In this document: piece by piece, positions 48,501 to 58,464 of the stretch | How the letters are laid out: each line of letters opens with the position of its first letter | Numbering within the stretch: position 1 is the first letter of the stretch | Source: Pseudomonas putida | GTDB lineage: Bacteria > Pseudomonadota > Gammaproteobacteria > Pseudomonadales > Pseudomonadaceae | Assembly (NCBI GenBank): GCA_041879295.1 | Contig: CP047152.1 | Coordinates: 1,369,501 to 1,433,500 of the forward strand | Reading direction: 5' to 3' | Length of the DNA: 64,000 nucleotides | The notes under the pieces: model-generated | Databases searched by the model: none | What the model was told of the DNA's origin: nothing | Seen by the model: only the letters and a program-made list of their open reading frames with translations | Position numbers and translations under genes: made by a program

Positions 48501-49853
48501 TCATTCGGCGACATAGTTGGGCGGTGCCGAGCGGAAGGCTTTGGTCAGCCAGCCCAGGTAGATCAGCCCGAGCGCAGCCCAGATGCCGCCGAACATCAGC
48601 GAATGTGCGTTCAGGTCCAGCCATAGCGAGACGATGATGCAGAAGCCGATGGTAGGCAGTATCAGGTACTTCAACTGGTTGCTCAGGCCTTTGCGATTGC
48701 CTTCACGCAGGTAGCAGTGGTTGATCACCGACAGGTTGACGAAGCTGAACGCAACCAGGGCGCCGAAGTTGATGATCGAGGTGGCAGTCACCAGGTCGAA
48801 GAAGATCGCCGACAGCGAAATGACGCCGACCACGGCAATGTTCAGCACGGGTGTCTTGTAACGCGAATGCAGGCGGGCGAAGACGCTGGCCGGGATCACG
48901 TTGTCGCGGCCCATTACATACAGCAGGCGCGACACGCTGGTTTGCGAGGCCAGGCCCGAGGCGATGGTGTTGATCACGGTGCAGGCGATGAAGATCGACT
49001 GGAATAGCTTGCCGCCAACGTACAGGGCGATTTCCGGCAGGGCCGCTTCCTGGTCGTGGAAACGGGCCATGGTCGGGAAGTAGGCCTGGATGAAATACGA
49101 CACAGTGATGAACACCACGCCACCGATCAATGCGGTGAGGAAGATCGCCCGGGGGATGGTCTTGGCCGGATCGCGAGTTTCCTCGGACAGGCAGGTGACC
49201 GCGTCAAAGCCCAGGAACGAGAAGCACAGGATGGTCGCACCGGCGGCCAGGGCGCTGAACTGGGTCTGGCTGTCGGCGAACGGTATCAGGCTCCAGGTGG
49301 TACCCAGCCCTTCACCATGGTCCAGGCCACGCACGCACAGGTAAATGAATACGGCGATGATCGCCACCTGCACACCCACGAACAGCAGGTTGAAGTGCGC
49401 CACCAGGTTCACGCTGCGCATGTTGATCAGGCTGATCAGGGTGACGAAGCCGGCCACCCACATCCACTCCGGCACTTCCGGGAACATGGCTGAGAGGTAA
49501 AGCTTGGCCAGCAGTGCGTTGACCATTGGCAGCAGCAGGTAGTCCAGTAGTGAAGACCAGCCCACCAGGAAGCCCACGTGCGGGTTGATTGCGCGTTGGG
49601 TGTAGGTGTAGGCCGAGCCCGACTGCGGAAAGCGCTTTACCAGGGTGCCGTAGCTCACGGCGGTGAACAGGATGCCGGCCAGCGCCAGAATGTAGGCGCT
49701 GGGTACGTGGCCGGCGGTAATCCCGCTGACGATGCCGAAGGTGTCGAACACGGTCATCGGGGTCAGGTAGGCCAGGCCGATGATGATCACGTGCCAGAGG
49801 CGCAGGGTTTTGCGGAGTTGGCCGTGGCCGGAAGCGCTCTGGTCAGGCTGCAT
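48501..49853 (-). CDS. puuP: PuuP-type putrescine importer (APC superfamily)
   Basis: 450 residues, 12 TM helices. It matches E. coli PuuP over long stretches known to me, such as [58 protein letters not shown] and the [12 protein letters not shown] region. PuuP takes up putrescine with protons. The [14 protein letters not shown] was chosen; a longer in-frame start would add 18 residues with no family support. It sits between the McpU-like receptor and DUF945. Confidence 0.9.
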   Translation of the reverse strand: MQPDQSASGHGQLRKTLRLWHVIIIGLAYLTPMTVFDTFGIVSGITAGHVPSAYILALAGILFTAVSYGTLVKRFPQSGSAYTYTQRAINPHVGFLVGWSSLLDYLLLPMVNALLAKLYLSAMFPEVPEWMWVAGFVTLISLINMRSVNLVAHFNLLFVGVQVAIIAVFIYLCVRGLDHGEGLGTTWSLIPFADSQTQFSALAAGATILCFSFLGFDAVTCLSEETRDPAKTIPRAIFLTALIGGVVFITVSYFIQAYFPTMARFHDQEAALPEIALYVGGKLFQSIFIACTVINTIASGLASQTSVSRLLYVMGRDNVIPASVFARLHSRYKTPVLNIAVVGVISLSAIFFDLVTATSIINFGALVAFSFVNLSVINHCYLREGNRKGLSNQLKYLILPTIGFCIIVSLWLDLNAHSLMFGGIWAALGLIYLGWLTKAFRSAPPNYVAE

Positions 49854-50299
49854 GCTGGCATGGCTCCTGCTGCTGGGCGTAAACGACGGGCACGGTGTAT
49901 TGCGCATGCGGCAAGGGCGAGCGGGTGGGCTCCATGTTGTTCACCTTTTATGTTGGAGCGGCGGGAGGCGCGGGGGAGCGCGCAAAGTGGTGAAAATAAA
50001 AAACGATGGATAGGTGAGTGTCAAGTTAAACATGACAAGATGTTGCTGAATTGAAATATTTATCGATTAAATCCGGGTTTTGTTCGGTTTTTGCGCGTTT
50101 ATTTGCGATTGTGATCAATTGGCGTGTTCGTAAAAATTAACGAATCCTGTGCTTGCCTTGTCTCGGTGTCAGACGTGTCCGAAAAATGGCATTTCTCGAC
50201 CTGAGCCAGCACTCGGCCTAATCGGGGGTGGTACTCTTCGTTTTCTGCGTGGCCACTGGCCGCCTTCGAAGCCCTTACGGACAGCAATCGGTTCTATTC
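49854..50299. other. AT-rich gene-free interval
   Basis: About 450 bp, clearly AT-rich (for example near 50010-50140), containing the divergent promoters of puuP and the DUF945 gene. No coding region or repeat was recognised. It has several TTGAC/TATAAT-like hexamers, none decisive. Confidence 0.5.
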
Positions 50300-51808
50300 A
50301 TGAAGAAAACAGTTGGCATCCTTTCCGGCCTGGCTATCGCCATTGCCGTCGCAACTACCGCAGGCGCCTGGTACACCGGCAAGCAGCTGCCGGCAGAGCT
50401 GGACAACGCGCTTGCCCGCAGTAACGCCGAACTCAGAAAGGCCCTGGTCAGCACCGGCGGTAGCATGAGCATCGAGCGCGTGTCGCTGGAGCAGCACCTC
50501 TTCAGCAGTACTGCCCAGTACCGGCTCAAGGCTCGCGACATCAACGTGGGTGAGGGTGAGGTGATCAATTTTGACGTGGGCGTGACCGACCAGATCGAGC
50601 ACGGCCCGTTTCCCTGGTCCAGGGTCAGGGCGCTGAAGCTGATGCCGGTAATGGCGGTCAGCAACAGCACGCTGCAGAAGGATGAGGCCGTCGCGCCATG
50701 GTTCGCTGCTGCGGGTGGCAAGGCCCCGATCAGTGCGCAGACCAGCCTGGGTTACAGCGGCAGTGTGGTCAGCCAGGTTCAGCTGGCGCCGCTAAGGCTT
50801 GATGAAGCGGACGGCAACAGCCTGGATTTCTCGGGCATGCAGTTCGAAGCCAGCGGGGACAAGGAAGGCAAGGCCTCGACGTTCCACGGCCAGGCCGACA
50901 GTCTCGTGATTAAACGGGTGCAAGACGACCAGCCGCCGGCCACGTTCGAGCTCAAAGGGCTGAAGTTTGGCGGTAACCTCGCAGCCACCGCGCACGATGC
51001 CATTTATGTGGGTAACGTCGATCTGGCGTTGGCCGAAACCAAGGTCACACTTGGGCCGAAACAGCAGGTGCTGCTGATCAAGGGGCTGGAGCAGAAGGCC
51101 TTGCAAACCCTCGAGGGCACGGACACCGTGGGTGGCCGCGCGGAGTACAAGGTCGGCGACATCAGCTGGGATGGCCGCGCGGTAGGCAAGGCACAGATGG
51201 CGGTGAGCGTGACCTCGGTCAACGCCCCGGCGCTGCAGGCCTTGTCGAAGTGGTACCAGTCGCACTTGCCTGAGTTCGAGGCCGCCAGTGCGGCTGGTCA
51301 GCCGGTGCCGCAGATCCAGATGGACGATGCCGAAAAGGCCCGCTTCCAGGGTGACTTGCAGAAATTGCTGGCCGCCAAGCCCAAGCTGGCGGTGGAAAAC
51401 TTGTCGTTCAAGACCGCCAATGGCGAGAGCCGCTTCAACCTGTCGATGGACCTCGCCGCGCCGGCCAGCTTCGACCTGCCGCCGGACCAGCTGAGCAAGC
51501 AGATCATCACTGAGGTGAAAGGCAAGCTGTCGCTGTCCAAGCCGATGATCGGTGACCTGGCGACCTTGCAAGCCTTGCTGGATGGCCAGACCGATGCCCA
51601 AGCCATTGCCATGCAGTCGAGCCAGGCGGGGGAGATGGTCGGCATGATGGCGCTGCAGAGCGGCATGGCCACCGTGCAGGGCGATGATGTGGTCAGCAGC
51701 CTGCACTATGCCGAGGGCATGGTCGATTTCAATGGCCGAAAAATGACCGTGGAAGAATTCGCCATGTTCATGGCGGCGCATCTGGCAGCCCTGTCGCCGC
51801 AGGGGTGA
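50300..51808 (+). CDS. DUF945 (YdgA-like) family protein
   Basis: 502 residues, one N-terminal TM/signal helix (about 4-25), the rest periplasmic. Members of DUF945 (YdgA) contain repeated beta-rich segments such as VSLEQHLFSSTAQYRLKARD and STFHGQADSLVIKRVQDDQP; the function is unknown. The C-terminal motif SSLHYAEGMVDFNGRKMTVE is conserved. Followed by a REP pair. Confidence 0.85.
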   Translation: MKKTVGILSGLAIAIAVATTAGAWYTGKQLPAELDNALARSNAELRKALVSTGGSMSIERVSLEQHLFSSTAQYRLKARDINVGEGEVINFDVGVTDQIEHGPFPWSRVRALKLMPVMAVSNSTLQKDEAVAPWFAAAGGKAPISAQTSLGYSGSVVSQVQLAPLRLDEADGNSLDFSGMQFEASGDKEGKASTFHGQADSLVIKRVQDDQPPATFELKGLKFGGNLAATAHDAIYVGNVDLALAETKVTLGPKQQVLLIKGLEQKALQTLEGTDTVGGRAEYKVGDISWDGRAVGKAQMAVSVTSVNAPALQALSKWYQSHLPEFEAASAAGQPVPQIQMDDAEKARFQGDLQKLLAAKPKLAVENLSFKTANGESRFNLSMDLAAPASFDLPPDQLSKQIITEVKGKLSLSKPMIGDLATLQALLDGQTDAQAIAMQSSQAGEMVGMMALQSGMATVQGDDVVSSLHYAEGMVDFNGRKMTVEEFAMFMAAHLAALSPQG

Positions 51809-51823
51809 TGGTTTCTCCTGTTG

Positions 51824-51897
51824 CGGCCTCTTCGCGGGTAAACCCGCTCCTACAAGGATTTCACTGTGTAGGAGCGGGTTTACCCGCGAAGAGGCCA
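51824..51897. repeat. REP element pair downstream of the DUF945 gene
   Basis: CTCTTCGCGGGTAAACCCGC paired with GCGGGTTTACCCGCGAAGAG at close spacing, forming a nearly perfect stem. Confidence 0.9.
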
Positions 51898-52082
51898 GTA
51901 CAGGCAACACAAAAACCCCTTTAGTAATCGCTGGATTGTCTGTAGCCTTCGGCCTCCGATAATAATCCGCGCCCGCAGAGGGCCGTGGCGGTCAGTGTGC
52001 CGTCCGGCACCCTTAGCCGATCTGCCAGGGCCGGGTGATACACTCGATTTGACGCGCAAGCGCGCCTGCAGGTCCAGCGATC

Positions 52083-53141
52083 ATGACCCAGATTTCCGAA
52101 CGCCTTTTGGTTCAGGCCCACCTCGACGCCAAGCAGCCCAACCCGCTGACAGCCGAGCAGGAGGCCGAATACCGTGCGGCCATCGCTGCCGAGCTCAAGG
52201 CCCAGAATGCCGTGCTGGTTGCCCACTATTACTGCGACCCGGTCATCCAGGCGCTGGCTGAAGAAACCGGCGGCTGTGTATCCGACTCTTTGGAAATGGC
52301 CCGTTTCGGCAAGAATCACCCTGCCGAAACGGTCATCGTGGCCGGTGTGCGCTTCATGGGCGAGACGGCAAAAATCCTCACCCCGGAAAAGCGCGTGCTA
52401 ATGCCGACCCTGGAGGCCACCTGCTCGCTCGACCTGGGCTGCCCGGTAGAAGAGTTCTCGGCTTTCTGCGACCAGCACCCTGAACGCACCGTGGTGGTCT
52501 ACGCCAACACGTCCGCAGCGGTGAAGGCACGCGCCGACTGGGTAGTGACTTCGAGCTGTGCGCTGGAAATTGTCGAAAGCCTGATGGACAACGGCGAAAC
52601 CATCATCTGGGGCCCGGACCAGCACCTTGGCCGTTACATCCAGAAGCAGACTGGCGCCGACATGCTGCTGTGGGACGGTGCCTGCATCGTTCACGAAGAG
52701 TTCAAGTCGCGCCAGTTGGCCGACATGAAGGCACTGTACCCGGATGCTGCGATTCTGGTGCACCCCGAGTCGCCGGAAGCGGTGATCGAGTTGGCTGACG
52801 CGGTAGGTTCCACCAGCCAGCTGATCAAGGCTGCCCAGACCCTGCCGAACAAAACCTTCATCGTCGCCACTGACCGCGGCATCTTCTACAAGATGCAGCA
52901 GCTGTGCCCGGACAAGGAATTTGTCGAAGCTCCCACCGCCGGCAACGGCGCGGCATGCCGCAGCTGTGCGCATTGTCCGTGGATGGCGATGAACACCCTG
53001 GAGCGGGTGCTGGATTGCCTGCGTAACGGCACCAACGAAATTTTTGTCGACCCGGCGCTGGTGCCCAAGGCCATCAAGCCGCTTAACCGCATGCTGGACT
53101 TTACCCAGGCGGCGCGGCTGAAGCTGTCTGGTAATGCCTGA
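52083..53141 (+). CDS. nadA: Quinolinate synthase NadA
   Basis: 352 residues. [4Fe-4S] enzyme of NAD synthesis: iminoaspartate + DHAP to quinolinate. Cluster cysteines are in [11 protein letters not shown] and [16 protein letters not shown]; the substrate site includes [13 protein letters not shown]. Separated from its neighbours by REP elements. Confidence 0.97.
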   Translation: MTQISERLLVQAHLDAKQPNPLTAEQEAEYRAAIAAELKAQNAVLVAHYYCDPVIQALAEETGGCVSDSLEMARFGKNHPAETVIVAGVRFMGETAKILTPEKRVLMPTLEATCSLDLGCPVEEFSAFCDQHPERTVVVYANTSAAVKARADWVVTSSCALEIVESLMDNGETIIWGPDQHLGRYIQKQTGADMLLWDGACIVHEEFKSRQLADMKALYPDAAILVHPESPEAVIELADAVGSTSQLIKAAQTLPNKTFIVATDRGIFYKMQQLCPDKEFVEAPTAGNGAACRSCAHCPWMAMNTLERVLDCLRNGTNEIFVDPALVPKAIKPLNRMLDFTQAARLKLSGNA

Positions 53142-53159
53142 CGCCAGACCGCGTCATAC

Positions 53160-53246
53160 TCTTCGCGGGCTCACCCGCTCCCACAGATATTGCACCGTTT
53201 ACCAAGGCGGTGGAGTAGCTGTGGGAGCGGGCGAGCCCGCGAATCG
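53160..53246. repeat. REP element pair between nadA and the M48 protease gene
   Basis: CTTCGCGGGCTCACCCGCTCC ... GGGAGCGGGCGAGCCCGCGAA, convergent units about 35 bp apart. Confidence 0.85.
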
Positions 53247-53249
53247 TCT

Positions 53250-54686
53250 TCAGCGCCCCATCATTTCCTGAACCATGCGCCGCTGCTCCATGATCTCGCG
53301 CTGGCGCTGGTCAATCTGTGAGGCCAGCGGGAAATTCCCACCCGCCCGGCGCTTGGCGTAATCCAGCTGCTGGATTGCCTGGTCAAAGTCGCCGACCAGT
53401 GTGAAGTACTCGGCCCGTGCCCGGTGCAAGCCGATGGTATTGCCCGACAAGCCCCGCACTTCAGCCATGTCGTACCACACATCCGGGTCATCCGGGCGGC
53501 TCTTGACCAGCTCGTTCAATACCTTCTCGGCCTCGGCCGGCTTGTTCTGTTTCACCAGCAGGTCGGCACGCACCTGTTTCAACGGATAGTTGCCCGGGTA
53601 CAGCCCCTGCATCCGTTCGGCGCGCTGCTGGGCGTCGGCAAGACGGTTGTTGGTGATGTCCAGGTCGATTTGCGCCAGGTTGTAGGTGATGTCGTTGGGC
53701 GCCTTGGCCAGCAGCGGCTTGAGCATTTCACGCGCCTCGTTCAATTGCCCACCCTTGATCTGTGCCAAGGCCAGGCCATAACGTGCAGCGTCCAGCTTTG
53801 GGTCTTCGTCCAGTTGGGCACGGAAGCGTTTGGCGGCAAGCCCCGGTGTGCCTTCGTAGGTAAGTGCCACCCGGGCGCGGATCAGCTGGTAGCGCATGCT
53901 GTCTTCGATACCACCCTTGGGCGCCTGGTCGGCGCGGTTACGGGTGTCGGCAATACGTGATTCGGTCACCGGGTGGGTCAGCAGGAATTCCGGCGGTTTG
54001 GCGTCATACCGGTACTGGCGTGCCAGGCGCTCGAACATGGTCGGCATGTTGCGCGGGTCGTAGCCGGCCTTTTCCAGGTTCTGGATGCCAATGCGGTCGG
54101 CTTCCTGTTCGTTCTGGCGCGAGAAGCGCCGCTGCTCCTGGATGGCCGCTGCCTGGGTGCCGGCAATCATGCCGATGCCCGCATCGCCGGCGCCACCTGC
54201 GGCCAGCACGATGCCGGCCAGTAGCGCCGCCATCATCGGCAGCTGCATCCGCTGCTGGGCCTCGACACCACGCGCGAAATGGCGTTGCGACAAGTGCGCC
54301 AGTTCGTGGGCCAGTACCGAGGCATATTCGCCCTCGGTCTGGGCGTTGAGGAACAGACCACCGTTGACCCCGACAATGCCACCCGGGGCGGCGAAGGCGT
54401 TGAGCTCGCGGCTGTCGATCAGGATGAACTCCAGGCGCCGGTCCTGCAGCTGGCTGGTTTCGGCCAGCTTGTAAACGCTGGTTTCGACGTAGTCCTTGAG
54501 CTGAGGGTCGTTGAGCTGATTGACCTGGCCACGCAGCAGGCTGAGCCAGGCGCGGCCCAGTTGGTGCTCCTGTTGCGGCGAGACGATCGCAGAACTGGCA
54601 TCACCCAGTGATGGCAGGTCGTCAGCATGGCCGGGAAGGGCCATCAGGCAGGCCAGCGTCAGCAGGGTAGGGCGCAGTAGATTCAT
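53250..54686 (-). CDS. BepA-like periplasmic M48 metalloprotease with TPRs
   Basis: 478 residues. Signal peptide about 1-21 (LPGHA). Zn site HELAH (His127, Glu128, His131) in VLAHELAHLSQRHFAR, with the third ligand region QEADRIGIQNLEKAG. C-terminal half is TPRs (FGALIGVAQ-like helices to LDYAKRRAGGNFPLASQID). BepA degrades misassembled BamA/LptD in E. coli. Here it lies near BamC on the other side of a few genes. Confidence 0.92.
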   Translation of the reverse strand: MNLLRPTLLTLACLMALPGHADDLPSLGDASSAIVSPQQEHQLGRAWLSLLRGQVNQLNDPQLKDYVETSVYKLAETSQLQDRRLEFILIDSRELNAFAAPGGIVGVNGGLFLNAQTEGEYASVLAHELAHLSQRHFARGVEAQQRMQLPMMAALLAGIVLAAGGAGDAGIGMIAGTQAAAIQEQRRFSRQNEQEADRIGIQNLEKAGYDPRNMPTMFERLARQYRYDAKPPEFLLTHPVTESRIADTRNRADQAPKGGIEDSMRYQLIRARVALTYEGTPGLAAKRFRAQLDEDPKLDAARYGLALAQIKGGQLNEAREMLKPLLAKAPNDITYNLAQIDLDITNNRLADAQQRAERMQGLYPGNYPLKQVRADLLVKQNKPAEAEKVLNELVKSRPDDPDVWYDMAEVRGLSGNTIGLHRARAEYFTLVGDFDQAIQQLDYAKRRAGGNFPLASQIDQRQREIMEQRRMVQEMMGR

Positions 54687-54808
54687 GCATGAAGCTCGCG
54701 TCGGATCAAAGATACCTACTGTAGCGGGCTCACACGTTGACGACCAGTGGCGCTATCCTAGCCAGCCATGCCAAGAAGCAGCCTGGCGATGCCTTTGGAG
54801 ACCCTGCG

Positions 54809-55048
54809 ATGAGTAACACCCTGACCTGCGACGCCGAACTGGACGCCAGCGGGCTGAATTGTCCGTTGCCACTGCTCAAGGCCAAGATGGAACTCAATCG
54901 CCTGGCCAGTGGCGCTGTGCTCAAGGTAATCGCCACTGACGCAGGCTCCCAGCGCGACTTCCGCACTTTCGCCCAGTTGGCCGGTCATACCCTGCTGCAT
55001 GAAACGGCCGAGGCCGGTACCTATACTTACTGGCTGCGCAAGGCCTGA
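54809..55048 (+). CDS. TusA-family sulfur carrier protein
   Basis: 79 residues; LDASGLNCPLPLLKAKMELN holds the CPxP motif with the sulfur-accepting Cys18. TusA relays persulfide to TusBCD-MnmA or to molybdopterin and other sulfur pathways; paralogues exist in pseudomonads, so which step this one serves is unsettled. The ATG was picked by its frame and motif position. The PerM-family gene follows 20 bp later. Confidence 0.85.
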   Translation: MSNTLTCDAELDASGLNCPLPLLKAKMELNRLASGAVLKVIATDAGSQRDFRTFAQLAGHTLLHETAEAGTYTYWLRKA

Positions 55049-55068
55049 GTCTTTTCCAAGGATCGTCA

Positions 55069-56139
55069 ATGTTCAAAGTCTTTCGCGACTGGGTGCAGCG
55101 CTACTTCTCCGATGAGGAAGCGGTGGTGCTGGCGGTCCTGTTGTTCCTGGCGTTTACCGCAGTGCTCACCCTGGGCGGCATGCTCGCGCCGGTGCTGGCG
55201 GGCATGGTGCTGGCGTTTCTGATGCAGGGGCTGGTCAACGCCCTGGAGCGTGTGCGCGTACCTACACGGCTGGCGGTGATGCTTGTGTTCGCCTTGTTCA
55301 TGGGCGCACTGGCGGTGTTCATGCTGGTGCTGGTACCGCTGCTGTGGCACCAGTTGATCACGCTGTTCAACGAGCTGCCGGGCATGCTCGGCAAGTGGCA
55401 GTCGTTGTTGTTGCTGCTGCCGGAGCGCTATCCGCACCTGGTGTCGGACGAGCAGGTATTGCACGCCATCGAGTCGGTGCGCGGTGAAATTGGCAAATTT
55501 GGTCAATGGGCGCTGACCTTCTCGCTGTCCAGCCTGCCACTGCTGGTCAACGCCATGATCTATCTGGTGCTGGTGCCGATTCTGGTGTTCTTCTTCCTGA
55601 AGGATCGCGAACTCATTGGCCGCTGGGTCAGCGGCTACCTGCCGCGCCAGCGCACCTTGTTGAGCCGGGTGGGCAGCGAGATGAACCGGCAGATCGCCAA
55701 CTACATCCGTGGCAAGGGCATCGAGATCTTGATCTGCGGCATTGCCACTTACATTGCCTTCATCAGCCTGGGGCTCAACTACGCAGCGCTATTGGCGTTG
55801 CTGGTGGGGCTGTCGGTGGTGGTGCCTTACGTGGGCGCGGTGGTCGTGACTGTGCCGGTCACCTTGATTGCGCTGTTCCAGTGGGGCTGGGGCGACCAGT
55901 TCATCTACCTGATGACGGTGTACGCGATCATCCAGGCGCTGGATGGCAATGTGCTGGTGCCGCTGCTGTTCTCTGAAGCGGTGAGCCTGCACCCGGTGGC
56001 GATTATTTGTGCAGTGCTGCTGTTTGGCGGGCTATGGGGGTTCTGGGGGATATTTTTCGCCATCCCGCTGGCGACGCTGATCAAGGCCGTGCTGGATGCG
56101 TGGCCCAAGCAGGAGCCTAGCGTTTCACCGATGCTTTGA
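55069..56139 (+). CDS. AI-2E/PerM family transporter
   Basis: 356 residues with about eight TM helices. DUF20/PerM signatures ILVFFFLKDRELIGRWVSGY and LLVGLSVVVPYVGAVVVTVP are present. Members export autoinducer-2 or act as Na+/H+ antiporters; substrate here unknown. It is 20 bp downstream of the TusA-like gene. Confidence 0.88.
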   Translation: MFKVFRDWVQRYFSDEEAVVLAVLLFLAFTAVLTLGGMLAPVLAGMVLAFLMQGLVNALERVRVPTRLAVMLVFALFMGALAVFMLVLVPLLWHQLITLFNELPGMLGKWQSLLLLLPERYPHLVSDEQVLHAIESVRGEIGKFGQWALTFSLSSLPLLVNAMIYLVLVPILVFFFLKDRELIGRWVSGYLPRQRTLLSRVGSEMNRQIANYIRGKGIEILICGIATYIAFISLGLNYAALLALLVGLSVVVPYVGAVVVTVPVTLIALFQWGWGDQFIYLMTVYAIIQALDGNVLVPLLFSEAVSLHPVAIICAVLLFGGLWGFWGIFFAIPLATLIKAVLDAWPKQEPSVSPML

Positions 56140-56159
56140 ATGTCATTGGGGCCGCTCTG

Positions 56160-56238
56160 CGGCCCTTCGCGGGCACGCCCGCTCCCACTGGGCCCTGCAC
56201 AATTCCTGTGGGAGCGAGCGTGCCCGCGAAGGGCTGCA
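56160..56238. repeat. REP element pair upstream of bcp
   Basis: CCCTTCGCGGGCACGCCCGC ... GCGTGCCCGCGAAGGGC, an inverted pair with 20-30 bp between stems. It forms a tail for the convergent perM and bcp. Confidence 0.85.
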
Positions 56239-56256
56239 AGGCAGCCCCATTCAATT

Positions 56257-56730
56257 TCAAGCCTTGTTCAAGGTCTGAGCAGCGGCCAGAACTGCATCCA
56301 CATGCCCAGGCACCTTCACGCCACGCCATTCCTGGCGCAGCACACCGTCCTTGTCGATCAGGAAAGTGCTGCGGTCAACGCCCATGTACTCCTTGCCATA
56401 CAGCTTCTTCAGCTTGATCACGTCGAACAGCTGGCACAGGGCCTCGTCCTTGTCGCTGATCAGCTCGAACGGGAAACCTTGCTTGGCCTTGAAGTTCTCG
56501 TGCGACTTGATGCCATCACGCGACACACCGAATACCACGGTGTTGGCCGCGGCGAAGGCGTCATGCTGGTCGCGGAAGCCCTGGCCCTCGGTGGTGCAGC
56601 CTGGGGTGCTGTCCTTGGGGTAGAAGTACACCACCACCTGCTGGCCCTTGAGTTCGGCAAGGCTGACGGTTTGCCCGCTGGTGGCCTGGGCCTGGAAGTC
56701 GGCGACAGGTTGGTCGAGTGCTACAGCCAT
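56257..56730 (-). CDS. bcp: Peroxiredoxin Bcp
   Basis: 157 residues. Peroxidatic Cys45 in PKDSTPGCTTEGQGFRD. The partner Cys at position 50 in E. coli Bcp is Gln here; another Cys occurs near residue 99 (EALCQLFDV). So it may act as a 1-Cys enzyme or use a different resolving Cys. Reduces organic peroxides. Lies 11 bp after gcvR, probably one transcript. Confidence 0.93.
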   Translation of the reverse strand: MAVALDQPVADFQAQATSGQTVSLAELKGQQVVVYFYPKDSTPGCTTEGQGFRDQHDAFAAANTVVFGVSRDGIKSHENFKAKQGFPFELISDKDEALCQLFDVIKLKKLYGKEYMGVDRSTFLIDKDGVLRQEWRGVKVPGHVDAVLAAAQTLNKA

Positions 56731-56741
56731 GATCGGTTTCC

Positions 56742-57302
56742 TTACATTGGGTTCTGGGGACGCCATGGCTCGATCAGTGCGTCGAGGTTCAGGGCATCGG
56801 CAAAGTCCAGGAACTGGTCGCGTAGCCAGCTGATCTGCGTGCCGGCCGGCAGAATCACGGTGAACTGGGCGTTGAGCATGCTGCTACCGGTTTGCGGCGC
56901 CAGGTAGGTGTCGCAGGTCATGGCTTCCAGCTCGACGCGGTGGTCAAGGAAGAACTGGCACAGCTCGTTGATGATGTCCGGGCGGTAGGCAGCACTGACG
57001 TAGGCCACATATGGAAGGGCCTGCGGGCGCACTTCCTGGTCGGCGCTGCGGACCACGTCGAGCGTCAGGCCGTGTTTCTTGCCCAGGCCTGGCAGGGTGG
57101 ATTCGAGACGTGCCAGGGCGTCCCAGCTGCCGCCCACCTGCAGCACCAGGGCGCTGGTCTCGCCGTGGCGGCTCAGGCGCGAGGTGACCACCGCGCAGCG
57201 GTTTTCGAAGGCAGCGCGGCTGAGGACGTTGGCCAGCTCCATGGGGTTCGGGCCCAGGGCACTGATGACAAGGAATTGTTCGCGGACGGTGGGGGTGGAC
57301 AT
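56742..57302 (-). CDS. gcvR: GcvR-like glycine cleavage system regulator
   Basis: 186 residues, two ACT domains: VISALGPNPMELANVLSRAA in the first and AAYRPDIINELCQFFLDHRV in the second. GcvR antagonises GcvA. Together with bcp downstream it forms a common gamma-proteobacterial pair next to dapA. Confidence 0.9.
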   Translation of the reverse strand: MSTPTVREQFLVISALGPNPMELANVLSRAAFENRCAVVTSRLSRHGETSALVLQVGGSWDALARLESTLPGLGKKHGLTLDVVRSADQEVRPQALPYVAYVSAAYRPDIINELCQFFLDHRVELEAMTCDTYLAPQTGSSMLNAQFTVILPAGTQISWLRDQFLDFADALNLDALIEPWRPQNPM

Positions 57303-57561
57303 GCAGCATTCCTAAAGCGATGAGCGGTCGGCACAGGACGGGCAAAAGCCTCCTGTCGGCAGGGCCCGGGGCTCGCATGCGAGGTCTTGGACGCTGGCGG
57401 GGAGCAAGGTCGACGGCCCGGCGGGCCGCGCTGCACCGATCAAAGGGCCAAGGGTAGCGAAATAAGCCGCCGAGGGGAATGCTCCACCCGCCTGCTTCGC
57501 TTGTGCAAGGTCGATGCCCCCAGTACCATTACCGCTCTCTTTTTCCGGCAGGAGCAGTTAC

Positions 57562-58449
57562 ATGATTGCGGGCAGTATGGTGGCATTGGTCACACCCATG
57601 GATGCACAAGGGCGTGTTGACTGGGGCAGCCTCGACAAACTTGTAGACTTCCACCTGGAAAACGGCACCCATGCGATCGTCGCTGTCGGCACCACCGGTG
57701 AGTCGGCCACGCTGGATGTCGAAGAACACATCCTGGTCATCAAGCACGTGGTCGAGCGCGTCAAACGCAGCGCCAAACCGATTCCGGTCATCGCCGGCAC
57801 CGGTGCCAACTCCACCGCCGAAGCCGTGCACCTGACCCAGAACGCCAAGAATGCTGGCGCCGACGCCTGCCTGCTGGTTGTGCCGTACTACAACAAGCCA
57901 ACGCAAGAAGGCCTGTACCAGCACTTCAAGCACATTGCCGAAGCCGTCGACATCCCGCAGATCCTCTACAACGTTCCCGGCCGTACCTCCTGCGACATGC
58001 AGGCCGAGACCGTGATCCGCCTGTCGACCGTGCCGAACATCATCGGCATCAAGGAAGCCACGGGCGACCTGGCCCGCGCCAAGGCCATCCTCGATGGCGT
58101 CAGCAAGGACTTCATCGTCATGTCCGGCGACGATCCGACTGCCGTCGAGCTGATCCTGATGGGTGGCAAGGGCAACATCTCCGTCACCGCCAACGTCGCT
58201 CCGCGCGAAATGGCCGACCTGTGCGAGGCCGCCCTTGAGGGCAATGCCGAGAAGGCCCGCGCAATCAACGAAAAACTCATGCCGCTGCACAAAGACCTGT
58301 TCTGCGAGTCCAACCCGATCCCGGTGAAATGGGCGCTCGTCGAAATGGGCCTGATGCAAAAAGGTATTCGCCTGCCCCTGACCTGGCTGAGCGAAGGCTG
58401 CCACGAAAAAGTCCGTACTGCCTTGCGCCAGTCCGGCGTACTGGTTTAA
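57562..58449 (+). CDS. dapA: 4-hydroxy-tetrahydrodipicolinate synthase DapA
   Basis: 295 residues. (Beta/alpha)8 barrel: Schiff-base Lys in GIKEATGDL, Tyr in [13 protein letters not shown], and TTGESATL. Condenses pyruvate with aspartate semialdehyde in lysine/DAP synthesis. GGAGCAG upstream of the ATG (MIAGSMVAL). First gene of the run dapA-bamC-MBL-purC. Confidence 0.97.
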   Translation: MIAGSMVALVTPMDAQGRVDWGSLDKLVDFHLENGTHAIVAVGTTGESATLDVEEHILVIKHVVERVKRSAKPIPVIAGTGANSTAEAVHLTQNAKNAGADACLLVVPYYNKPTQEGLYQHFKHIAEAVDIPQILYNVPGRTSCDMQAETVIRLSTVPNIIGIKEATGDLARAKAILDGVSKDFIVMSGDDPTAVELILMGGKGNISVTANVAPREMADLCEAALEGNAEKARAINEKLMPLHKDLFCESNPIPVKWALVEMGLMQKGIRLPLTWLSEGCHEKVRTALRQSGVLV

Positions 58450-58464
58450 GAGGAAGTACACCGC

